NCBI GenBank assembly: GCA_001769835.1 | Contig: MEPR01000052.1 | Location: forward strand, 61,021 to 125,020 | Length of the DNA stretch: 64,000 nt | From: Bdellovibrionales bacterium GWB1_55_8 | GTDB lineage: Bacteria; Bdellovibrionota; UBA1018 | Direction of reading: 5' to 3' | Shown: in pieces, positions 21,213 to 32,040 of the stretch | Numbering within the stretch: position 1 is the stretch's first letter | How the letters are laid out: each line of letters begins with the position of its first letter | The notes under the pieces: model-generated | Database searches by the model: none | What the model was told of the DNA's origin: nothing | What the model saw: only the letters and a program-made list of their open reading frames with translations | Program-made: the position numbers and the translations under genes

Positions 21213-22223
21213 ATGTCCGGAGAGCTTGTGGAGGAAGTTGTGGCTCAAAAACAGGTCTTGGGAAAAGGATTGGCATCACTGTTTCCGGGGGTAGCGGCGG
21301 CTGGAGCCAGCGCAAGTGTACCCGCTTCACCCGTTCCTGCGGGCGCCACGGTTGTCGCGCCAGCGCCTGGTCAGCAGCAACAAGAACTCAGCAATCGTGA
21401 TCGGCACCCCGGCATTAGCTTGGCGGCGGTCGATGAAATTCAGGTGAATCAGTATCAGCCCCGTCGCGATTTCGATCAGGCGGCGCTCGAGGAACTCGCC
21501 CAGTCCATTCGGGCTAACGGGATTATCCAGCCGCTAATTGTGCGCAAGACCGCCCTCGGCGCCTATGAGCTCATTGCCGGCGAAAGACGTCTTCGCGCAT
21601 CGAAACTGGCGGGACTGAAGCACGTTCCAATCGTCATTCGCCGATCCACCGATCGCGAAGCACTGGAGCTGGCGCTTATCGAAAACATTCAGCGGCAAGA
21701 TCTGAATTGCGTCGACGAAGCATTGGCCTATTTTCAACTCGTTCAGGATTTTTCGTTGACCCAGGAGGAGGTTGCTGTCCGCGTGGGCAAAGAGCGGGCA
21801 ACCATAGCAAACACGCTCCGCCTTCTGCGTCTTCCGGAAGCCGTCTTGGATGATCTGAAAAAGCAGGTTCTCACCCCTGGCCACGGCAAAGCTCTTCTGG
21901 CGCTCGAAGACAACGACGCCCGCCTGCGTGCGCGTGCCCAGATTCTTGAAAAGCGCATGAGTGTTCGCGATACCGAAGCGCTCGTCGAGCAAATCAAACA
22001 ACAGCAGGCGGCCCAAGACACTGGCGTTCCCATGATGCAGACAGAAAAACCCGTGACGGCTCTGCAATCCCGGCTGCAGAATCTCTCGCAAGAGCTCACG
22101 CGCCAGTGGTCGCAGAAGATTGAAATTCGCGGTTCGGAGCGGCGCGGCAAAATCGTTCTTCATTATGCCTCGCGACAGGAGCTTGATCGTCTGATCGAGA
22201 CCATGCAGAATCAGAAGCTATGA
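21213..22223 (+). CDS. parB: Chromosome partitioning protein ParB
   Basis: IQVNQYQPRRDFDQAALEELAQSIRANGIIQPLIVRK, YELIAGERRLRASKLAGLKHVPIVIR, HTH VAVRVGKERATIANTLRLLRLP. Confidence 0.96.
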   Translation: MSGELVEEVVAQKQVLGKGLASLFPGVAAAGASASVPASPVPAGATVVAPAPGQQQQELSNRDRHPGISLAAVDEIQVNQYQPRRDFDQAALEELAQSIRANGIIQPLIVRKTALGAYELIAGERRLRASKLAGLKHVPIVIRRSTDREALELALIENIQRQDLNCVDEALAYFQLVQDFSLTQEEVAVRVGKERATIANTLRLLRLPEAVLDDLKKQVLTPGHGKALLALEDNDARLRARAQILEKRMSVRDTEALVEQIKQQQAAQDTGVPMMQTEKPVTALQSRLQNLSQELTRQWSQKIEIRGSERRGKIVLHYASRQELDRLIETMQNQKL

Positions 22224-22615
22224 CTCATCCCAATCTCAGTGTTCCGGCCGCTGACTCCGCTGTTACGGGAGTGATCGATCATGGCTGCGAATTCGAGGGG
22301 AAGCTTTGTTTCCGTGGCACTGTTCGCATCGGCGGCAGCTTTCGGGGCGAAATTTTTACCCCTGACACGCTCGTTATCGGCGAAGGTGCGCGAGTACAGG
22401 GGCAGATCGAAGCCGGTACCGTCATTATCAGTGGCGAGGTTAACGGAAGTGTTCGCGCGAAGCATCGCGTGGAAATTCATCGCCCAGCGATTTTTCGCGG
22501 AAACATACTTACTCCGAGCCTGAGCGTTGCCGAAGGCGTGATCTTCGAAGGCAACAGCAAGATGGTCCATTCTTCCGCGGAGCCCGCGAAATCTTTTTTG
22601 GGTTCCAAATCCTAG
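22220..22615 (+). CDS. Bactofilin family cytoskeletal protein
   Basis: 131 aa; VTGVIDHGCEFEGKLCFRGTVRIGGSFRGEIFTPDTLVIGEGARVQGQIEAGTVIISGEVNGSVRAKHRVEIH beta-helix pattern. Confidence 0.92.
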   Translation: MTHPNLSVPAADSAVTGVIDHGCEFEGKLCFRGTVRIGGSFRGEIFTPDTLVIGEGARVQGQIEAGTVIISGEVNGSVRAKHRVEIHRPAIFRGNILTPSLSVAEGVIFEGNSKMVHSSAEPAKSFLGSKS

Positions 22616-22710
22616 CTTGACCGCCCGGACCAGTACATGTTAGCCACGTCATGGTTTCCAACCAAATAGTGTTTATTTATCGCGAGTTTCGGAATTCCGG
22701 AGTCTAAGAC

Positions 22711-23160
22711 GTGAGCGCCATTCTCGAACAACTGGAATTGAATAAAACTTTTTTTGCTCAACTCGTTACGTTCACGATTTTATTTTTCGTGCTCTCACGG
22801 GTGTACTTCAGGCCATTTATGAAGCTGATTGCGGTCAGGCACGCGCGTACGGTGCAAGACAAAGAGGCGGCTGAAAAGCTTCGCGCTCAGGCTGAATCAA
22901 AACTGGCGGATTACAAGAACCAGCTTTCCAGCGCGCGAGCGGCCGCTCGGAAAGAGTATGAGGCGGTTCTGGATGAGGCGAAGAAGCAGGAGTCCACGAT
23001 TCTTGCCGCCGCACGAGAAGAGGCAAAAAAAATAACTCAGGCCACTGCCGAGCAGATTGCCCAGCAACGCGTCGTCGCGAGCCGGCATCTGGATGGAGAA
23101 GTTGAGCGTCTGGCGCAGGTGGTTTCTGATCGGCTCCTGTCCAGGAAGGGGTCTGAGTAA
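22711..23160 (+). CDS. F0F1 ATP synthase subunit B'
   Basis: Single N-terminal TM then charged helix: FFAQLVTFTILFFVLSRVYFRPFMKLIAVRHARTVQDKEAAEKLR. Confidence 0.88.
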   Translation: MSAILEQLELNKTFFAQLVTFTILFFVLSRVYFRPFMKLIAVRHARTVQDKEAAEKLRAQAESKLADYKNQLSSARAAARKEYEAVLDEAKKQESTILAAAREEAKKITQATAEQIAQQRVVASRHLDGEVERLAQVVSDRLLSRKGSE

Positions 23161-23633
23161 TGGGCAGTCTTGTGTCGCCAATTATCAATCTGACTATCTT
23201 GGTTGCCGTTATGGCCTACTATCTGCGGCAGCCCATTCGCGATTTTGTCCGCGGCCGTCATCAAACCATTGCTGCGGAATTGAGAGCGGCTCAGGAGCAG
23301 CTTCGCGCCGCACAGAAGGATAATGAGGAGTTTTCCGCTAAGCTGAAGGCAGTCAGTGCGGAACTTGAGGCAATCCGTGAGCAGACCCAGCAGGATGCCC
23401 GAGCCTCTCGCGAGCGTATCCTGACGGAGGCGCACCAACTTTCGGAGCGTGTGGTCGCTGATGCGAAGAGCACGTCTGAGGGGATGGCTCACGAGCTTCA
23501 GGCACAGCTTTACGTCCAGACGGCGGATCAGGTCCTGGCCCGCGTCGAACGGATGTTGAAGGAGCGCCTAACGGGAGAAGATCGGGTGCGAATTCGTCGC
23601 CAATTTTCTGAACAGGTGGGGTCAGCCCTATGA
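23160..23633 (+). CDS. atpF: F0F1 ATP synthase subunit B
   Basis: N-terminal TM plus long coiled coil; tandem with B' and followed by atpH. Confidence 0.88.
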   Translation: MGSLVSPIINLTILVAVMAYYLRQPIRDFVRGRHQTIAAELRAAQEQLRAAQKDNEEFSAKLKAVSAELEAIREQTQQDARASRERILTEAHQLSERVVADAKSTSEGMAHELQAQLYVQTADQVLARVERMLKERLTGEDRVRIRRQFSEQVGSAL

Positions 23634-24187
23634 GCGTCGCGAACACTTACGCACGAGCTTTGTTCGAAGCCGCTTCTGACGCAAAAACCAGCAAGGCTGA
23701 CCTGGGTCAGATTGAGCTGGAGCTTTCGGAATTTGACAAGATGATCGAGTCCTCGCGAGAGGTTCGAATTGCCCTTTATGGACCGCTGATCACCGCCAAG
23801 GAAAAGGTGACCTTGGTTCATGCATTGAATGCCAAAGCCGGTTTTCTGCCGTTAGTTTCGAGCTTTCTTGAGCTCCTGGCGCGTAAGAATCGGATTTCGT
23901 CTCTTCCGAAGATCCGCGATGAACTTCGGTCCGTCCGGTTGACCTCCGAAGGCGGACTTCCTGGCAAGCTTGTCTCGGCGGACGCGATGAGCGAGGCAGA
24001 TGTGGCAGATCTTTCGCAAGCATTTACGAAAAAGTTTGGAAAGCGCGTGGCGTTCCAGGTTGAAACGGACCCCGCGCTACTCGCAGGTGTGAAGGTGACC
24101 GTGAACGGCGTGACTTATGATGGCACGCTCCGTTCAGAGCTTCAGCGACTTCGTGACCGCGTATCACGAGGCGCCGCAGTAAAGTAA
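23630..24187 (+). CDS. atpH: F0F1 ATP synthase subunit delta
   Basis: MSVANTYARALFEAA... C-terminal DPALLAGVKVTVNGVTYDGTLRSELQRLRDRV. Confidence 0.94.
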   Translation: MSVANTYARALFEAASDAKTSKADLGQIELELSEFDKMIESSREVRIALYGPLITAKEKVTLVHALNAKAGFLPLVSSFLELLARKNRISSLPKIRDELRSVRLTSEGGLPGKLVSADAMSEADVADLSQAFTKKFGKRVAFQVETDPALLAGVKVTVNGVTYDGTLRSELQRLRDRVSRGAAVK

Positions 24188-24236
24188 GAATCAAGATCAA
24201 AGACTGATAAACGATTAGGACACGACCGAGGAAAGT

Positions 24237-25745
24237 ATGCAGATTCGTCCAGAAGAAATTACTCAGATCCTGAAGACCCAGCTCACCGGTTTCGAAAAGA
24301 AACTGGATGTATCCGAAACCGGAACGGTGGTTTCCGTCGGTGACAGCGTCGCGAAAGTCTATGGCCTCGAAAAAGCCATGGCGGGCGAGCTTGTGGATTT
24401 CGGAAATGGTGTTTCCGGCATGGTGCTCAATCTGGAGGACGAAACGGTCGGCATCGCGGTGCTCGGTGATGACACCCTGATTAAGGAAGGCAGCACCGTC
24501 AAGCGCACCAATAAGATCGTTCAGGTCCCGGTTGGTCCGGGACTCCTGGGACGTGTTGTGAATGCGCTCGGACAGCCCATCGACGGGAAAGGTCCGGTCG
24601 AATCAACAGAGTCTCGCAAAATTGAAATCAAAGCCCCCGGCATCGTCGCTAGACAATCCGTCAAGGAGCCGTTGCAGACCGGGATCAAGGCCATCGATTC
24701 GATGATCCCGATCGGCCGCGGACAACGCGAGCTGATCATCGGGGACCGCCAGACCGGGAAAACGGCCGTGGCGCTCGATACAATCATCAATCAGAAGGGC
24801 CGCGGCGTTTTCTGTATTTACGTCGCCATCGGGCAGAAGCAATCCACTGTTGCGCAGGTTGTTGACAAGCTTCGCGCACAGGGCGCCCTTGAGCACACGA
24901 TCGTCGTTTCAGCTACAGCTTCAGAGCAGGCGCCGATGCAGTTTCTTGCTGCCTACGCCGGCGTGACCATGGGTGAATGGTTCCGTGATAATGGAAAGCA
25001 TGCATTGATCGTGTATGACGATCTCACCAAGCAGGCTCAGGCGTACCGTCAGCTCTCGCTTCTCTTGCGTCGTCCTCCGGGTCGTGAAGCTTATCCTGGT
25101 GACGTGTTCTATCTGCATTCGCGTTTGCTGGAGCGCGCAGCGAAACTGTCTGACAAAGAAGGGGGCGGCTCCTTGACCGCTCTTCCGATCATCGAAACCC
25201 AGGCCGGCGACGTCTCGGCCTATATTCCGACGAACGTTATTTCGATTACGGATGGTCAGATTTTTCTCGAAACGGACCTTTTCTATTCCGGCATTCGTCC
25301 CGCGGTGAACGTCGGTCTTTCTGTCTCTCGCGTGGGTGGTAGTGCTCAGGTGAAAGCCATGCGGCAGGTGGCGGGCACGCTTCGCCTGGACCTTGCCCAA
25401 TATCGCGAAAAAGCTGCCTTCGCCCAGTTTGGTAGCGACCTGGACGCCGCGACGCAACGGCAGCTCGCGCGCGGTCAGCGCCTTGTTGAGATCCTGAAAC
25501 AGGGTCAGTACGTACCGATGGAAGTGGAAAAACAGGTTCTGGTGATTTTCGCGGGCATCAATGGCTATCTCGACAATTATCCTGTTGATAAGATCGGCGC
25601 ATACGAAAAGCAGCTGTTCGAGTTTATGAGCAGGAAACATCCTGAGGTGCTGAAAGACATCCGGGAGCAGGGCAAGATCGAAGACGCCTTGAAGGCCAAA
25701 ATTGGCGCGGCACTCAAGGAATTCGATGGGGTCTTCACGCAGTAA
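24237..25745 (+). CDS. atpA: F0F1 ATP synthase subunit alpha
   Basis: [56 protein letters not shown]. Confidence 0.98.
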   Translation: MQIRPEEITQILKTQLTGFEKKLDVSETGTVVSVGDSVAKVYGLEKAMAGELVDFGNGVSGMVLNLEDETVGIAVLGDDTLIKEGSTVKRTNKIVQVPVGPGLLGRVVNALGQPIDGKGPVESTESRKIEIKAPGIVARQSVKEPLQTGIKAIDSMIPIGRGQRELIIGDRQTGKTAVALDTIINQKGRGVFCIYVAIGQKQSTVAQVVDKLRAQGALEHTIVVSATASEQAPMQFLAAYAGVTMGEWFRDNGKHALIVYDDLTKQAQAYRQLSLLLRRPPGREAYPGDVFYLHSRLLERAAKLSDKEGGGSLTALPIIETQAGDVSAYIPTNVISITDGQIFLETDLFYSGIRPAVNVGLSVSRVGGSAQVKAMRQVAGTLRLDLAQYREKAAFAQFGSDLDAATQRQLARGQRLVEILKQGQYVPMEVEKQVLVIFAGINGYLDNYPVDKIGAYEKQLFEFMSRKHPEVLKDIREQGKIEDALKAKIGAALKEFDGVFTQ

Positions 25746-25766
25746 CCTTCGGGGATCGGATCACTC

Positions 25767-26693
25767 ATGGCGAGTATCAAGGACCTAAAAAAGCGGATCA
25801 CATCCGTGAAGAACACGCAGCAGACGACGAAAGCCATGAAAATGGTTTCCGCCGCGAAACTGCGTCGCGCGCAAGACGCGATCACCAACCAGCGTCCATA
25901 CGCCAAGCGGATTGACGCGTTGATACGCCAGGTATCCGCGATGGTGGAATCTCCGGCGAAGTCACCGCTCATCGAACGCGAGCCGACATTATCGTCCGAA
26001 GGCGGCAACGGTAAGAAAAAAGTTCTGCTTGTGCTTGTCACCTCGGATCGCGGCCTATGTGGCGCTTTCAATGCAAACGTCATCAAGGCGGGCGGTCGTT
26101 GGCTAACGGCGCATGCTGCTGATTACGACAGCATCGAGCTCGCCTTCGCCGGACGAAAGGGCTTCGATTTTTACAAAACCAAGAAGGTCACCCTTGGACC
26201 CTATTGGGCGGAAGTGGGCGGAAAAGTCACTTTTGTCAAAGCCCGTAAGCTTGCCGATGCCGTGATCAAGCGGTACCTCGATGGAGACGTCGACGAGGTC
26301 AAGTTCGTCTATAACGAATTCAAGAACGTCATGAGCCAGCGCGTGGTGGTGGAGAATTTCCTTCCGTTGTCCCAGCCCGCCTTTGACGAGACTGAGGGAA
26401 CAACGTCCAATAAAACCGAAGAGCCCGGCATTTTCATCGTGAAGCCGGACCTCCAGGGCGTGCTCGACCAGCTGCTGTCGAAGCACTTCGGCATCCAGGC
26501 GTTCCGAATTCTGCTCGAGTCCCAGGCGGGTGAACATGGTGCGCGGATGTCGGCGATGGAAAATGCCACAAAGAACGCAGGCGAAATGATTCGCAAACTG
26601 ACGTTGCAGTACAACAAGCAACGTCAGGCCGGAATTACAAAAGAGTTGCTCGAGATCATCTCGGGAAGCGAATCTCAAAAAAGTTCAGCGTAG
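25767..26693 (+). CDS. atpG: F0F1 ATP synthase subunit gamma
   Basis: MASIKDLKKRITSVKNTQQTTKAMKMVSAAKLRRAQ, VTSDRGLCGAFNANVIK, ENATKNAGEMIRKLTLQYNKQRQAGITKELLEIISG. Confidence 0.98.
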   Translation: MASIKDLKKRITSVKNTQQTTKAMKMVSAAKLRRAQDAITNQRPYAKRIDALIRQVSAMVESPAKSPLIEREPTLSSEGGNGKKKVLLVLVTSDRGLCGAFNANVIKAGGRWLTAHAADYDSIELAFAGRKGFDFYKTKKVTLGPYWAEVGGKVTFVKARKLADAVIKRYLDGDVDEVKFVYNEFKNVMSQRVVVENFLPLSQPAFDETEGTTSNKTEEPGIFIVKPDLQGVLDQLLSKHFGIQAFRILLESQAGEHGARMSAMENATKNAGEMIRKLTLQYNKQRQAGITKELLEIISGSESQKSSA

Positions 26694-26697
26694 TTAA

Positions 26698-28170
<1,473 letters not shown>

Positions 28171-28189
28171 GAGCAAGCGATTTAAGGCT

Positions 28190-28228
28190 GTCTTGTGACA
28201 GGCCCCTTCGGGGCGCCTGTTACAAGAC
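28190..28228 (+). other. Strong intra-operon hairpin between atpD and atpC
   Basis: GTCTTGTGACAGGCCCCTTCGGGGCGCCTGTTACAAGAC: arms pair throughout except a small bulge, TTCG tetraloop; no U-run, directly precedes the atpC SD (aaaggagg). Confidence 0.85.
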
Positions 28229-28244
28229 TCTTAAAGGAGGCACA

Positions 28245-28646
28245 GTGTCCCTAAAACTGACGATTCTTTCGCCTGAGCGGCGCCTGCTGGAAGGGGCTTC
28301 GGTTCAAGAGGTAACTCTTTTTGGAACCGAGGGCCAGATCCAGATTTTGGAAGGGCATGCGCCGATGATCGGTACGCTTGAAACCGGGCCTTTTTTCTAC
28401 CGTACGCAGGACGGGGTTCAGCATGCGGGTGTGATCAGCACCGGATTTTTTGAGGTCGTTGATGACAAGGTTGTTGTCACTGCTGAAACCCTCGAACTCC
28501 AGGGTGAGATCGATGTTGAGCGCGCGAAGCGCGCACAAAAGCTAGCCGAAGACGCGTTGAAAGATGCGAATTTGGACGAGCATCAGTTCAGAAAGTATCA
28601 GCTGAAGCTTCAGCGTTCGTTCATTCGCCAACAAATTGGCAGTTGA
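28245..28646 (+). CDS. atpC: F0F1 ATP synthase subunit epsilon
   Basis: LKLTILSPERRLLEGASVQEVTLFGTEGQIQILEGHAPMIGTLETG. Confidence 0.95.
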   Translation: MSLKLTILSPERRLLEGASVQEVTLFGTEGQIQILEGHAPMIGTLETGPFFYRTQDGVQHAGVISTGFFEVVDDKVVVTAETLELQGEIDVERAKRAQKLAEDALKDANLDEHQFRKYQLKLQRSFIRQQIGS

Positions 28647-28852
28647 ACCGTTTTGGAGCACCAAGCGATTTGCTTGCGTGTACTGAACAACGGCGTTACC
28701 GTTAAGGTAAGGAAGCTTAAGGAATAGCTTTGTGCGCTTGTCTTTTTTTGGGTGAGTGCCAGCGCATTTGCACTTAGAAGAGCCAAAAATGGCTCAAGCT
28801 GAGTGTGAGTCGTCCGAAAAGTATTGCGAAGTTCTGAAAGGACTCTGACTTC

Positions 28853-31138
28853 GTGAATTTTAACGAAACGAGAACAGCCGCAGTTTCTGGCCTCCTGTTG
28901 AAGACGGGCGCAATTGCGCTGTTCGCAGGGTTCTCGCTTTCGCTCGCCGTTTCTGCCGGGCCTCGGCTGTTCCTTTCGGGGCAACAGGTGAAGGTGGATC
29001 TCGAACGCTGGCGCTGGCTTGGAAAAGTTGAGCTCGGAATTCAGTCTTCCGCGACTATCCAGGCCGAACAGGCGCAGCCCACTTCAATCGCGCAGCTGGT
29101 TGCGGAAACGGTGGTGGCCAAGCCGGTTATCGCGCGTAAACCAGCTCGTCGAGTTCGCGCTGTCAAAAAAATCAACGTCCTGACAAAGATCGCGCACGTA
29201 GATCGCGTTTCCATTCAATCCTCAGCGCCAACATCGGAAAGAATCATAAGCCTTTCCGAGCGCGCCCGCCTGCGTGGTGTGTACGGCCTGTTGCGTGGCC
29301 GGTTCCATGCGGCCCTGTCTCCCCAGACAGCTCACTCGGTAGCCCAATTGACTACTCAGCCAGCGATCGTGCTGAGTAGTCACAGCAAAGCCGCCGCAAA
29401 GTTGCCGACGAAATCCGCGGCGAAGCGAGCTGAGAGAAAAACTCAAACCACAGTGGGTAGTCAGAAGGCCTCGCAGCTGGCGGATCGTCCGCAGGCGTTA
29501 GGACCTTCGCGGACCCCGACAGGACAAGCCAAAGTAAAAGCGCCGGTTCTCCTTCATGAAATCAAGCCCATTTCAATGAACATAGATCCTAGCGTGGATT
29601 CCCGGAGCGAGGCGGCTTCAGCGATAACGAGTGAACATGGAGAGTCTCCGAGCGCGAGCGCTGAATCAAATACGCTTCCACCTTCTTCGAACGATATCAG
29701 ATCAAACATTTCGAGTTCCGCCCCGGGCACGCTCTTGGCCGAACCGAAAGCGGAAATAGCTCGAACGATCTCTGCTTCCGAGCAGCAGGAGCGCGCGCCA
29801 GCGATCTCTGGTCAGTGGGTGAGTACCCAGGCGACCGTGACTACTCTTGCATCGCCGAAGTCAAATGGCTACTCGGCGGCTACTCGCGTTGTTTATGGTC
29901 CCTGGCCGGTGGCGACGCCTCCTGGACCAGCGACGGTTGTCGATCCAATCATCGCAGCGGACGATAGTAAGAAGCCCGACCCCGAAGCGGACGATTCAGT
30001 CGACTGGGGAATGTCATCGGTCGATGATTCATCGGACGATGAGTCAGCAGATGGGCAGCTTCCGGAGTTTGTGGAGGCTTATCGCTGGGAAGAGGGTGTG
30101 CCTTCTGTCTCGACCGAGTGGATCTCAAGGGACTTGGATTCACGACGCGGATGGGCGTTGCATCGCAGCGTTGGCTTTGTTCCGATGATTGCCTGGCACG
30201 CACCAGAACAGAAGGCACCTGTACCGCTTCTATCGCACAATTCCGCATTGAGTTTGGCAAGACTTGCCGATGTGGATTCTCATCCCGCTCTGGGCATGGT
30301 GTTCGGAAAGATTCCGGCGGGATGGGCGGTTGAACTTTCAGGCCGCGCAGAGCAGCCAGTCTTCATTAACGGCACCTTCGCTTTCCTGAATGTCGAACCG
30401 GGGGCGCGCATCCTTTATCTCAGTAAGCGAAACGGCGCCGCGCCAGGTTTGTTGTCAGAGCATGATGAAACCGCCATCGGAATACCCGTCCTCGCGGGCA
30501 AGGCGACATTCGTCGACATCGTCGAACCCCGGAAGCGTTCGATCGCGGGTCGCGTTTTGAAGGCGGATGAACAGGGCGCACACGGACTTGATGGAATTCA
30601 AGTAAGCGTGCCTGGACAGTCGAACACCGCGATCACCGACCGTCAGGGGCTCTTTTCTCTCTCGAACGTCGGGACCATTGGCTCATATCCCATTTATCTG
30701 GAAGCCCAGGCCACCACTGGTTTCACCCACCGTTACACCTTTGATCCGGACAGCCTCGATTCGGTTGAGTTGTTTCATTTCAGTGCGGAACAAGTTGATC
30801 TATGGCTTCGACAGGTCGAAGGCGATGTCAGTTTTCAAAGTGGTCTCGTTGTGGGGGCGCTGAAGGGCCTTACGGCAAAGCATTGTACGCCGGGCACGGA
30901 ATTTTATCCCGGAGTTGCCCCCCTGATCGAAGGAATTCTGGCGCCCGAATCTTATGTGCTCTCACCCGAGGGCGAAATGCTTGCGGCAACACCTATGGCA
31001 AAGGGCAGGTCGCGATTTGTTTCTCTCGAGATACCCGAAGGTCCGGTGGTCGCTTTTTTCGGTGACAAACAGGGCCGGCGTTGGTCGGAGTTGATTGTCT
31101 CGCAGCGAGGCGTGATAAATGTGATCGGGCCGCGCTGA
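28853..31138 (+). CDS. Large membrane-anchored/secreted protein of unknown function with carboxypeptidase-regulatory-like (beta-sandwich) region
   Basis: 761 aa; N-terminal hydrophobic segment (GAIALFAGFSLSLAVSAGP), long Ser/Ala/Pro-rich middle, acidic linker (DDSKKPDPEADDSVDWG), then RSIAGRVLKADEQGAHGLDGIQVSVPGQSNTAITDRQGLFSLSNV. Confidence 0.7.
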   Translation: MNFNETRTAAVSGLLLKTGAIALFAGFSLSLAVSAGPRLFLSGQQVKVDLERWRWLGKVELGIQSSATIQAEQAQPTSIAQLVAETVVAKPVIARKPARRVRAVKKINVLTKIAHVDRVSIQSSAPTSERIISLSERARLRGVYGLLRGRFHAALSPQTAHSVAQLTTQPAIVLSSHSKAAAKLPTKSAAKRAERKTQTTVGSQKASQLADRPQALGPSRTPTGQAKVKAPVLLHEIKPISMNIDPSVDSRSEAASAITSEHGESPSASAESNTLPPSSNDIRSNISSSAPGTLLAEPKAEIARTISASEQQERAPAISGQWVSTQATVTTLASPKSNGYSAATRVVYGPWPVATPPGPATVVDPIIAADDSKKPDPEADDSVDWGMSSVDDSSDDESADGQLPEFVEAYRWEEGVPSVSTEWISRDLDSRRGWALHRSVGFVPMIAWHAPEQKAPVPLLSHNSALSLARLADVDSHPALGMVFGKIPAGWAVELSGRAEQPVFINGTFAFLNVEPGARILYLSKRNGAAPGLLSEHDETAIGIPVLAGKATFVDIVEPRKRSIAGRVLKADEQGAHGLDGIQVSVPGQSNTAITDRQGLFSLSNVGTIGSYPIYLEAQATTGFTHRYTFDPDSLDSVELFHFSAEQVDLWLRQVEGDVSFQSGLVVGALKGLTAKHCTPGTEFYPGVAPLIEGILAPESYVLSPEGEMLAATPMAKGRSRFVSLEIPEGPVVAFFGDKQGRRWSELIVSQRGVINVIGPR

Positions 31139-31140
31139 TA

Positions 31141-32040
31141 TCAATGCGCCGGAATCGGATCCGTCAGTCGGCGCTTCACGCTCAGCACCAATGAAATCGG
31201 CTTGTGGTCCGAGGATTCGATCTCGTCCATCAGTTCGGCGTCTTCGACGCCCAGTTCGCGAACTAAAACGTGATCCAATCTGAGGAAACGGCTGTCACGT
31301 TTGAAGCTGACGCTCTTCAGTCGATTCCTGAACGCCATCAGGCCCAGAAATGCCAGACGAGAGGGGCTCCAGGTATTGAAATCTCCGGCGAGAATCACCG
31401 GTCCGTCGTGATCCTTTATGGCGCGCTCGATTTTGGTCATGCTCGCGAAAAACGAAATGCGATCCACGAAGTTGATGGCATGGACGTTCACGACCAGAAG
31501 TCGACGGATCATCCCGCGTAGTTTGTAGGAAGATATAAGTGTCATTTTTGGGGTCCAGACGAAAAGTTCACCCATTGGACTTCTCACGAAACCTACTGAG
31601 AAGGGCGCAGCACGCGCCCCGGTCGCAACGCCTGTGCCGATTCCGCCATCAAAGAAGAAGCTCGAGGCCATGTGCCATTCGTGTTCGGAGCTGATTCCGA
31701 GGAAATCGCGATCACGCGGATTCAAAACGGCCTCTTGGAGTATCATGAGGTCGGACCGGGAGGCGAGCCGGGCCAAATCATGGCTAAAGCGCTGATCCAC
31801 CGCCTTATGAACATTCCACACCAAAACACGGAGATGATCGGGAATCAGAGATTTCTCGCCACTCGAGCCAAACTGGCTGAGGACCTCGTTGTCGCGCGCG
31901 ACTCTTTCGAATTCGCTGATCTCGCGTGGTAACGCGCTCAGCACCCCTTGCGCATTAACCAACCCCGGGCCGGCAGCAACCGCAACAAGCAGGATTCCGG
32001 CCGCGACCCGCCGCGAAGTTGCGCTAAAATTGGATATCAT
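31141..32040 (-). CDS. Secreted endonuclease/exonuclease/phosphatase (EEP) family protein
   Basis: Start ATG at 32040 overlapping the upstream stop; signal-like MISNFSATSRRVAAGILLVAVAAGPGLVNA; RVLVWNVHK, MILQEAVL, ILAGDFNTWS, RLDHVLV, SSDHKPISLVL. The longer ORF (to 32430) is an artefact of overlap. Confidence 0.88.
   Translation of the reverse strand: MISNFSATSRRVAAGILLVAVAAGPGLVNAQGVLSALPREISEFERVARDNEVLSQFGSSGEKSLIPDHLRVLVWNVHKAVDQRFSHDLARLASRSDLMILQEAVLNPRDRDFLGISSEHEWHMASSFFFDGGIGTGVATGARAAPFSVGFVRSPMGELFVWTPKMTLISSYKLRGMIRRLLVVNVHAINFVDRISFFASMTKIERAIKDHDGPVILAGDFNTWSPSRLAFLGLMAFRNRLKSVSFKRDSRFLRLDHVLVRELGVEDAELMDEIESSDHKPISLVLSVKRRLTDPIPAH

Noticed and set aside
24921-25640. 239-aa ORF on - strand
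   Set aside because: Antisense to atpA; composition of a shadow ORF.
28780-28795. GAGCCA-AAAA-TGGCTC hairpin as atpC terminator
   Set aside because: No U-run follows and the stem is only 6 bp; may be fortuitous.
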